A stretch of 64,000 nucleotides of DNA from Torymus aiolomorphi (Eukaryota > Arthropoda > Insecta > Hymenoptera > Torymidae): the NCBI GenBank assembly GCA_036365515.1, contig CM070874.1:64871583-64935582 (forward strand), given 5' to 3'. The notes below the pieces were generated by a model. The model worked only from the letters and a program-made list of their open reading frames with translations. It ran no database searches and was not told the origin of the DNA. Both the position numbers and the translations under genes were made by a program. Position 1 is the first letter of the stretch, and every line of letters starts with the position of its first letter. This document shows, in pieces, positions 50,978-61,458 of the stretch.

Positions 50978-51041
50978 TTGCTTTTCCACGAGGAGAATAA
51001 AGCCAAAGGATTTTGGCTTTGTTCTGCTCGTGGAAAAGCAA
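50978..51041 (+). ncRNA. 30-bp-arm hairpin in the phosphatase 3' region, possible pre-miRNA-like structure
   Basis: Bases 50978-51007 and 51012-51041 pair at 28 of 30 positions (arm begins TTGCTTTTCCACGAG) around a 4-base loop GGAT. Flanking GTAACTC/GAGGTAC bases extend the stem. The arm is mixed in base content, unlike random AT-rich palindromes. The very short loop argues against a standard miRNA precursor. A structural 3' UTR element or a small transposon palindrome are alternatives. The structure is certain, the class is not. Confidence 0.4.
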
Positions 51042-54000
51042 ATGAGGTACAATTTGCTCAAAAGTACATGAATTCGTAGGTGTGATTAAACGTAGTAAAA
51101 ACAAATAAGAAATATTCAGGGTACCAAAAGAGCATCGATTAGGTGCGTAGATTACAATTTTTAATTTAAAACTAATCATCTTTGATGATTTACTTTCAAA
51201 GAGGCCAAGAGAAAAGACAGTCATTATATGGAAAAGAGAGATAGGAGGGGTTTTCTAGTTTTCGTTTCATGAATTTTATGCATCTGTCGAACACGCGAAT
51301 CGTTGAGCGAAATCGCGAGCGCGAACTCTTTTTATCTGAGTGGTGTTTTTTGGGAACACGCGCACTTCGGGGAGGCGATGAAGAATTTTAGTCGCAGAGT
51401 TGGGCGAGATTTGTATTATAACTATAATTGCTATTATTCAATTTTGATGATTGTAATTTTATAATTGCATATAAATAGAGTTTTCATTAATTGTGATGCA
51501 TACGACTTGCAAAACTAATTCGTTTATCCTTCATATATACACCTTTATATATATATAAAAAGTATGAAATACTTTATTTAACAACGTTATTTAATGATTC
51601 GTTTAAAAATGCATTTTACCAGTTGTCGTCTGGTAACTATATATTTTTATTTATAATTGCAATGTTGACAAAGAGCTACGGAATCGCACTTGTTAAAATG
51701 AATCCAATTTTATTAGCATATGAAAGTTATTTTATATAAAAAAAAAACATAATTTTTTAACTGGCATACGTCTTTTCTGTTTGCAATTTTTTGCATAACC
51801 ACGTATAGTTGTTGAATGTTAAAACAAGATTTAAAAATAATACTTAGATGTTTAAGTATCTCTCTGTATAAGAGTTAATATTGAACTGATCAATATAGTC
51901 AATGAATTTTTAAAATAAAATTACAATTATTAAAAGTAATAGTAAATTTTCTTACGTGATTTCTTAACTCAATGATTTTTTATTGTCCAACTCTGTTTAA
52001 TCGTCGGTAAACAGCTAAACGTGACATATTACATACTGATCAGGATAATGAAAATTATTGGTATATTACGTCTTTTTTAATCGAGAATAACCAACGTCGT
52101 CGAGAGTATATAACAGTTAACGTAGAAAAGCAACAAAAAGTGAGAATATCGTCGACTGCGATACTCCGAAGTGACTGAAAGACTGAGTATGGATATAACA
52201 ATTTCTTATAAAATGAAAAAAAGAGAAAAAGTAAGACGTTTAGCATCAGTGAGAAGCGCAAAGACGAAGAGAACATATACGTTACATAGTAGGGTAACTG
52301 CATAATCCTTAAGCAAGCAATTTTTACATGTAACCGTAGAGAGAAATCGGAAGAATGAAAGATAGAGTATGTAAGAAAAAATAAAATATGTTGAATCGAG
52401 TGGCGAGAAAGTCAGTGCATACTGGTTCGATAACATACGTTTATTTAGATTCGAATAGATTAATTTTATCTCTCACTACAGATCGTTTAAAGAGAAAAGG
52501 ATCCGAATCTGAATTATTGAAAAGTCGAACAACTTGCACTATAGTCACACTGAAAATATGAATTCAGTAAACATACATTTTCAAATTTAATTGTTTTCAC
52601 TTTATTTATGAAACATACCATCCTTAGCATACATAACATAGAAAAATATATACAATAAATACGCATATATATTTATTAAAAAAAGGCAACCTAACTTGCT
52701 TTATATCATTTTCAATAATTCAGTAGTAGAAAGTAGTAAAAACTAGAAAAAATACATGAAGACACGGTGCTACTTTGAAGTTCCAAGACAAAGAATATAA
52801 AGACAAACACAAAAAATGAAGTTACGGCAGATTGTATGAAAGGGCTAAAACGAATGTATGTGCGTGTGTAAATGTGGGAAAGAAGCAAATAGTGCGTAAG
52901 AGTGCCTGAAGCAAAGAAGAAATAATACAAAGGATTAAAACTCAATATAAAAGACAATTTACGACGATCTACGGTTTTTACTTCGAACAGTTTTTTCCGA
53001 TACAGCAAATATATTCACGAAACTTCAAATGAAAATGCGTAAAAAAAATACAGAAACATAGAAAAGTGCCTACTTGTACGACAGAAAAAAAACAAAGACA
53101 TACGGAGCGATTTAGTCTTTAGTGATTTAGTGGCTTACAGCGTATTTTGCTTGTGAGAAAGTTTTTTAAAGCTATTTTTTGAAATTAGATATTTTTCTGC
53201 AGAGTTTTGAAGATAGACGTTTTTACGGAATTTCTTTAGAAATTAAAACAAGTGTTTGTTATTGTTAAATTTGGTCTTTCTCACAATACAAAAAAATTAG
53301 TTTTTTCACTTTGAAAAGAGTTTACTTGTGAAATAAATCACCGAAAAGCATGTAGATCTTTTAGTGATTGACAATATCATCACATGACTATTCCCGATAC
53401 TTCGGACAGCTAACTATTAATATCTCACAAATATTTCTAAGAAAGAATAACATATAAAAATAAGTCATTTTCACGTTATGTTGACAGTATAAAGCACGAT
53501 ATTATCTTAAACGAATGAATTTAATGGTTTTGCATGAATTAACAAAATGGATAATGTTGAAGGTTCAGGAAGTAAAAACATTGCGTCGGAAAAGAAATAC
53601 AAATTTTGCAGATTTTAAAGAAAATCGTTTACATTTTACGTATATCTCAGGACAAAATTATTTTGCAAAACTAGCCAAGTGAAATACTATACGTATAGAT
53701 GGAAAACTTTATTCAACAAAGAATAAACAGAAAATAACTATTTCTCGCTACTCAAACTCTCGTAGTTACTGTATTTATATATATACGCGGTGTAACGTTG
53801 TAAGAGACTGTACGAATGCTATTTTCAATGTAAAAGAGCGCGATGCTGATGGAAAGTACATAGCAACGCGGTGAAAAATAAACAATGATAAGAAGGATCG
53901 AGGTGGAACGAGCTAAGATTAAGAAGAGATATGCACGAAAATCATTCGAAATGTTATTTTTTATTGAAGCTTGAATACTTTAAAGAAAATAATTTCATAA

Positions 54001-55202
54001 CGCATAGAGTATATAGTGAAATTACTCTAAGAATATTTTAAATTTATTTATTATTAAAAAATTGTAGATCTTATTTTGCTTTTAGTATTTAAAAAATTAA
54101 ATTTTTTTATATCTATATTAATATGCAAACTTAAGGAGTTTTTAGTTTTAGAATTAAATATTTGAGGTTCTGAATAATTTTGTATGCATATCTCATTTTG
54201 ATAGTGCAAGACAAAGCAATATGATAATCGAGTGTGTAAAAAGCGTTTCATCGTGTGTGTGAGTGCGTTCGAGTGCGAAGTGCAAATTTATTTTATATAT
54301 ATACATAAATATATAATGAAAGTCCTGCAAACCGTCGATTCGCAAAGAAACAAACCACACACCTGATGATTCAAGATTCATCTCTATACTTCGTCACTCC
54401 TCGAATGCCATTGATTTTATCTTTTCGTTTTTTACATTTATCTTCAATGGTAGAAAATAAATTATTCCAAATACTGCATATAGTACGATCCAAATTTTGC
54501 ACACAACATAATGACTTCATTTTAATAATAATTATGACTTTAATCATTAATAATATAGTAATGTTGATAAGATTTTGGTGTGATAGTTTTCAAATTTTTC
54601 ATTACCGCTTTGAGCTTTTTATTTATTTAATTGTTTAATAAACATACGTAGAAATTGATTTTTCCTATTTAAATATCAAAACTTTATTTGAAATATTATC
54701 TTTTGTTAGAGATATTTACGAACATTAATTTCTAAAATCTACGTATGTTTTATACAATAAAGCGAAACACCCTATGATTTTTTGCCGTTATCCAAATATT
54801 TTTATTACACTCTTTTAATTTATTGAAGGTAAACCATTGATCGATCTTAATTTTTTAAAGCAGCATTGTATGGTTTTTTATTTTCACGTAAACATTTTTT
54901 TTATTTTCTATCAGATACAATTGATAAATAGTGAAACTACCAAAAGTGTAACTTCATTGAAAATTCTGATCGATACTTGGTACGATCAATCAATTCGAAG
55001 AATCGATTTCCTCGAACTTTTAACCGTAACACGACTAAACGCACCGAGGATTTTTAACAAAATTTTTTAAAAACTTAACAATTAAAAAAACGGGTGGGGA
55101 GCGCCGACAAAAAGAGCGCTCACGCTCTCTCGCACTCTTTATCACCTGCGATGGCTAAAAATCCTGAGTGTTTGTTGAAATTTGCAATTGATTTATTTTC
55201 AG

Positions 55203-55269
55203 ATCGAAAAGCGAAACCAGCGAGCAGAGCGAAAGCACGCAAGAAGAGACCACCGAGTCGCCGAGTTAG
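55203..55269 (+). CDS. Ptp61F: Candidate alternative last exon of the phosphatase, without membrane anchor
   Basis: A good acceptor (TTGATTTATTTTCAG) precedes an open stretch which, joined to the phase-2 end of exon 7 (50134), reads SSKSETSEQSESTQEETTES, then P-S-stop. Such Ser/Glu/Thr-rich composition is typical of real tails and not of random AT-rich DNA. In Drosophila, PTP61F is known to have two C-termini by alternative splicing, one membrane-bound and one nuclear. Here this exon would replace the hydrophobic anchor. It lies 4.7 kb downstream and no transcript evidence is available. Confidence 0.4.
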
Positions 55270-57263
55270 TCACGGCGAGTCGGCGGGAAGAGTGTCAGTC
55301 GTGGGTCGCCGGTGGCCGGCGTCGGGATAAAACACGTTGCGTCTCTCACGCAGCTCCTATGCGTGGGAAAATACGCGTTTGCGGTCCACGAGCCGCAAAC
55401 TCCTCCTTCGTGTCTTCTATCCCTTGACTATATAGCAGGCCGATATAAATTGTTTCGTCTTCATTGTGGATAACGGGCTGGAAAGCAACAAAAAAGAGCT
55501 ATATTTTTTCTCTCGTTCTCTCCGTTTTCCTTCTTTTTCTTTTGCCTTTCGAAAACGGAGAGCGAGCACTGATTTATTTTTCCTCGTTATTTATTATTTT
55601 TTTGCATACATCTCTCGAGGTTGATGTTTAAAATTGTTAAAGAGATGAGGGAAAACTTTATAGATAATTAATGAAAACGGTGAAATATGAAATTGTTTGT
55701 GGTTTGACAAGGATACTCTTTCAATTATCTGATTATAGTGTGGCTTGGATTTATACATATATACAGTTTGCTCCTCGAGGCAATAGTACCTGTAAATTGT
55801 ATTTTTTTAACGAATGAATTGTTCAACGGTATCTAGATCTCGTTTACGCATGATAAACGTTTGATATTGTACATAAATTATTGTCAGATGAAATTGTAAA
55901 AAAACTGATTTTTTTTTCATTGCTGAAATTAGAAAAATTGTGTTAGTAAGATTTGTGTTTCTTTTTTTTTTTTTTAATTAAAATATTGTTTTAAAAGAGC
56001 ATTTATTAAAATTGGCTTGCAGCATGTTTTTTTTTGTTTTAATTAAACAAAATGATAATTAATTAATGTGTAAAATTGTATCATGAATATTAAATTTATA
56101 CATTTTTATTATCGATTGATACTTGAAAACAAATGTAAACTATAGTTATACAAAATTTGTAGTGATTAATAATGTAAAACAATAAAAGTTTTTAAAAGTA
56201 TTTTGATTAATATATTACATATCCAGATCTGTTATTTTACATTATTAGTTACTATAAATTTGATATAATATTCGTACATTTGTACTACTTTACTTGTAAC
56301 TGCAGGCTTAACAACTAAAGTACAAAAATGCGCTAAGAATCTCTAATAAATAAAATTTACAATTCAATGTTATTTCTTGGTTTAATACTAATTAATTATC
56401 GTTCATAATCATCCAAATATTCAAATAACAAGAATTTTAGCTCATTTTAATGTTTTTAAATTGCTAAATCCTTTACTACATTTCACTAATTAACGTTTCA
56501 AGTAGCTAAACATAAAAAAAATGATACTTCATTTAATCTTCTAAATGAACTATAAAAAAGTATGCAATATATTTTCGCTAATATTATTTAATAAAGTTTT
56601 GTCAAGTACTTAATTTTTTGATAATATAAAATTTCAATTTATAAACTGGAAATTAAGTAAACACGAAGTATTTCTATTGTTTGTCTGAAAACATGATGTT
56701 TAATTCATATTAATAAAACAAAATATTTAAAAAGTGATATTAAAATTGCACCTTCTATCTATTTACTAGCTCTAATTTTATTATTAATTTTAGTTTGACT
56801 AAAGTTCGTACCGCATTAAAATTCAAATGTCCTTTCGACTGTTTATATACGTATAAGTGAAAAACTACGTCCACAAAATGAATTGTCATTTCCACTTTCA
56901 ACAATAGCTAACTGTAATAATAAAAAACCATTTAAATAATCTATTACATTATAGTACATGATGTAAAAAGAGAATAAAAATAAAAATAATATAAATAAAA
57001 ATAATATAAATCTAAAAATCGCTTAGCCAGTCTAATAACTAAAACAATACAATCTTACCGGTTGCCTCTAACGCTCGAACACAAATTCTCCCGAAACCTC
57101 GGCAACATCAGGTCGCCATCCGCCGACAACTTCAACGCTTTTCGCCGAAATCCCCGTCTCAACCTCAGCAACCTCGACAACCTCTATATATATATATACA
57201 TACCCACCTTACGCGGGGAAAGCGTCAAATGTCGCGGTGCGCAACGGCCCCGCGTCCTGTGTT

Positions 57264-60200
57264 ATGCGGCTGCGATGCTCGCTCGCGATCGCCTGGATGA
57301 TGATCATCGCCGTGAGTCTCAGTAATTCTGCGGACGCAGGTAATATGGCCCGGGGAAGCGGCGAGGTCGACGACACGATCGGGGCCCTGTTCGGCCGCAG
57401 TGGTAGCAGATCGCTCAGAGACAGTGGACTATTTGACGACGAGGTGGCGGGGACGGAGACCGAGAGGTTTATCGGTAATTTCGCTGATTTATTGCGGAGA
57501 TCGTTGAAAAGCAGAAAAAGAGAGAGAGGGTGATGAGTGCAGTGGATTCTGATTCGGAATGGAGATAAGATTGTTCGTGAGATATCGATCATTTTATCGG
57601 GACTAACTAAATATCTGAGAAAAACTTTGTTTTTAATATTGTAGGTAGTAGTTATTTTGGAGTTCGTAAAGAATTTTCACAGTAATCATGGTTTTAACCT
57701 ATCAGTACTTAGTTAAAAACTATTAATGACATTAGTAGTTATTTTGGAGTTCGTAAAGAATTTTCACAGTAATCATGGTTTTAACCTATCAGTACTTAGT
57801 TAAAAACTATTAATGACATTTAGTACAGTAAAAATGAAACTTTAAAGTATATCAAAGAAATGATAAAAAATTTAATTTCCATAATACTGCTAGATGTTCA
57901 GCATGTTATTTTTTAAATACTTTTTTTAGTACAATAACCTAATTTATAAGAAGAGTTGACAACAATAATAACATTCAAATCTATGGATTATACGCTATTA
58001 TTAAAATTATAACAAACTAAAATATTTGATTCTAAAGACAGCAATCGTGCTGCTGTCGATCCCAATAACGCAAGAGCCTTTGCGAAAAAAAGTCTGCTGG
58101 ACATGTCGGGTCCGAAAATTCTCCAAGACACGGACAATCTAATCGATTCCGATTCAAACGCGCCTCACGTCCGAGTCAAGCGAATCGCAGATTTATTGGA
58201 TTCACCTCGGCGGACGATTCCGATTCGTTCAGCTGTGAAGTCGTCGCCATACATAGTAAGCATCTACCCTGATTGTTCTATTTAGACTCTAATGCTAACG
58301 GTCGATACTTCTATAAAAAATATTTTCAATCTTCAAAAACACAATAAGTTCTGAATTTGGTAATTCTTCTGAGGCCCGGCGGCGTGGGTACCGGAAAATG
58401 TACAAAAGATTTTCGCCCGAAGAGACGAACCCGGCCGACGAGAGCGAGGCTGAGTACGCGAATGCCTTCGATGACGAGGGCGACGTCGACGTACCTGGTG
58501 CCTTTCTCGATGACGAAGTCAGCGGGAAGCGCAATAACCTCGAGGACGTTTACCCGGAAGTAACGGGACCTCCGAGTCCCCAGGCTAGGTACATTTGTCT
58601 GATTAGTTCATTGAAAAGTTATTTCATTTTGAATATTTTTTTAATAATAATAATAAGACGAGATAAATAGCTTTTTAAAACTTTACATTTAAAAAAGAAA
58701 GTCTCTGTTACCGTTATTGTCGATAAAAAGTTAAAAATATATATTTCCACTGATAAAAGTTTATTATATTCTAATATCTCTTTAAACAGAGGAACTCAAC
58801 AACCATTAAAATAATCACAATTACACTATTAATCATTTACAAAATTACCTCCTCACACACCACCGCTCTTAACGAATAAAAATAAGTCGCGCTTAGAAAC
58901 CCGAGCGATTCTCGAAACCGACGAACCTTCAGTAAGCCGCGCACATCGCATCGGCGGTCTCTCAACCCCGAAGACCTGATCAGGCGTAAGAGGGACAGGG
59001 GCGACTCGGCGGAAGAGGAAGAGGAGGAGGCAGAGGAGGAGGAGGAGATGGCCGGTGACGCGGAAGCCGCTTGCGCAGGCGAGGAGGAGGAGGAGAGCGC
59101 GGTTTATTACGAGGACGAGGAGGTGCCGGAAACGTCGAATCGCCGAGCGGACAGCCGAGCGGCGGCGAGTCGACCGATACTTCCGGCCGCCGCGTCGGCA
59201 CGTCGCACGTTAGTGTATATATATATATATATGTATACAGCTCCTATACGATGCCTATTTTGGTCTGATGGAAGTGTAACGCCGGCGAAGCTTGGCTTGG
59301 CCGAGAGATACGAGGCGTTTGGTGTACAGGACTTGATTGAGTTGTCTTTGGGATGAAATTGTGTTTATGGGTCAACAGTTTTTCTGCAATATTTTACACG
59401 GTTATCATTGTTATCATTTATTCCAACTTGTTTTAGACTTATTCCTATACACAGAAATAGGATATAAAATTGAGAATATTTGCTTTGACGTAGGATCTCG
59501 TAAAATCCGAACATTTCCCGTTACTTCTAGATCGGTGGCAAAGGAAACCATCGGCAATCCTCAATCGCACGGCTATAACGCAAACCTCGCCTCAAGCGGC
59601 GCAAACTCGAACGCAAAAGAGGAAGATTATCTGCACTCTTCGATGAAAGAAGAGCGAGTGGCGGCTTTGAGCAGCAAATCTGCACCTTCCTACTTAGCGA
59701 AAAAAACCGTCGACAAGAGGGAAAAAAGTAAACCGAAGAAAAAACCGCCTCCTGCTACCAAGAAAAAATCCTCGCAAAAGAAGCCGACTAAATCACCGAA
59801 AGCCAAGCCGAAACGCACATCTTCACCGAGTGTCAGCCCCGCAAAGTTGGCGAAGAACGAGAAGGTCGACGCGAGCGAAGAGTGCGTCGAGGAGGCGGAG
59901 GAGGAGGCCGTCGACGAGAAGGAGAGACAGAAGAGAAACAAAAGCATCATCGTCAAGGCGATACCGCGCGCCGACGGCACCAAGGAGTTTCAGATCTCGC
60001 AGAAGGTCGTCGACTCTTCGGTGAACAAGCTGGCGAGTGCAAAGAAGCCGGCGGCGGCGACGTTGAGCGGAGCGAATAAGAGTCGGGTGCAGGGAGAAAA
60101 AGCTGGGCCGTCGATCGGCGAGGTGAAGGACCTGTTAGGAAAATTAATTGTAAAGGTAATTCTTTACGCATAGCACTGATGTTTGAAGTCGATTGCTATA

Positions 60201-61458
60201 CGTGAACACTTGGCAATCAGATTGATTTTGTTATTCGCAAGTAAAAAAGACTTTTCTCGGCAAATTATCTGGATTATATAAATAAGAAGCTTTTTTTGCA
60301 AAATTTATTTCGTACATAAAAAGTTTTAAATTATTTTTTTCAACACGTGGAGAAAAATGGGCCCTTTTTCTGCATATAAAAGTGAATGGAAAATCGAGCA
60401 TTTCAAGTGTCTAGTGAGGCCTCCCGCTACAACGGGAGAACAAGTAGTAGCGGGACGAGAAGACTTTTCTCTTAGTCTCCCGCTATGACGACTCGATATA
60501 CCCGATCTCCCATCCATTTTTCATGCAAAGAAAAGTCCTATTCCTGCACTTATTAAAAAAAGTACTATATGTCTAACAAGAGAGCAATTGACTTTTTCAG
60601 ACTCGGATAATAATTTTGAGCACGCGTGAACCCTTCGTACTCAATCGTCATCCCCGCTAGAAAAAGTCAACTTTTCTCCCTAGTTGCACAATGTACTATT
60701 ATTGCACTACGCAGAAAAAAAAATAATTGTATTGCGTACTTGTTATTGTTAAATTTGGAATACTATTTTTATTTATACCTAGTTATTTAGATTGACAGTT
60801 CTCGTGAACAATCTCTCCGCGAATCAATTGATTCTATTTTTTGCAAGCTTAAAATAACATCGTAACCGTCTTAATTGAAGGTGGATGACCTACACAACCT
60901 CATGTCTGAAATAAGAAATACCAGAGATAGTCGGCTCCAGATTTCTAACGAAGGTAAGCTTGACAATTAATAATTACATCAAATTTCTAAAGGGAATTCA
61001 TCGAATGTTTATTCACATTTAATGTGCAAATATATTTAAAAAGAATTATTCCTCTTAAGAAATCATTATACTTCTTTTCAAATTACTTTTTTTTCGAAAA
61101 TAGTAAGAAATATTACTACATTTATATACAAAAAAAAATTTATAAACCAAAAAAATAAAAAAATAAACTGACAGAAATGACACGCGCATGACGACGCTGC
61201 TCTGTTTCTCCACGACCAATGAATGCAGAAACGACGGCATGTTGTAGCTGGTCCGTCTGGACGGGCTGGAGCGGCTGCAGTGTGACATGCGGCCATGGCA
61301 CCGAGAGTCGCAGCCGACGTTGTCTCGATGTTGGCAACGTCGATCTGACCGCCGAGAATCAGGAACGCGTCTGTCGACTGGCCGACTGCCCGGCAGATGG
61401 CAAATTCCTCTGGATCTTCCGACGAAGTCCCTCTTGTAGAAGTGTACCTTCCATTTAG
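57264..61458 (+). CDS. Secreted, highly charged protein with C-terminal thrombospondin type-1 repeat
   Basis: Seven exons join in phase: 57264-57529, 58042-58255, 58374-58588, 58933-59208, 59531-60155, 60881-60953, 61229-61458 (632 residues). The N-terminus is a signal peptide (MRLRCSLAIAWMMIIAVSLS, cleavage probably near ADAG). The middle is polyampholytic: a Glu-rich block in exon 4 and a Lys/Pro/Ser-rich block in exon 5 (KPKKKPPPATKKKSSQKKP). Basic motifs that could be cut by furin-like enzymes are HVRVKR in exon 2 and IRRKRDRG in exon 4. The last exon encodes a TSP1 repeat with the C-mannosylation motif WSVWTGWS (564-571) and the O-fucosylation motif CSVTCG (573-578), then CRLADCP. This suggests an extracellular matrix or cuticle-associated ligand. 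I do not recognise the family beyond the TSP1 domain. Exons 3 and 4 use weak acceptors, so their starts are the least sure. A poly(A) signal candidate is at 61600-61605. Confidence 0.75.
57646..57819 (+). repeat. Exact tandem duplication of 87 bp in intron 1 of the TSP1 gene
   Basis: Bases 57646-57732 and 57733-57819 are identical as far as I can read (unit begins TAGTAGTTATTTTGGAGTTC). The lack of differences means a recent event or an assembly artefact. Confidence 0.95.
60448..60485. repeat. CTCCCGCTA-containing hairpin in intron 5 of the TSP1 gene
   Basis: TAGCGGGACGAGAAGAC and TCTTAGTCTCCCGCTA pair imperfectly around TTTTC. Just upstream, TCCCGCTACAACGGGA (60422-60437) is another small palindrome with the same core. 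Confidence 0.55.

Larger units (their letters stand above)
50524..57263. other. 3' region of the phosphatase and intergenic DNA
   Basis: No complete gene was found. The part up to about 54 kb is AT-rich and purine-rich on the plus strand, compatible with a very long 3' UTR or with intron sequence before the candidate alternative last exon at 55203. Hairpins occur at 50978-51041 and at about 55512-55566 (CTCGTTCTCTCCGTTTTC against GAAAACGGAGAGCGAG). A GC-richer block spans 55080-55440. From 55.6 to 57.0 kb only AT-rich sequence is seen. A TA-rich run and C-rich leader at 57060-57263 is probably the promoter or 5' UTR of the next gene. Confidence 0.45.

Noticed and set aside
52055..53008. Minus-strand frames rich in Phe, Leu and Ser
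   Set aside because: They reflect purine-rich plus-strand sequence and have no exon-like signals or conserved blocks.
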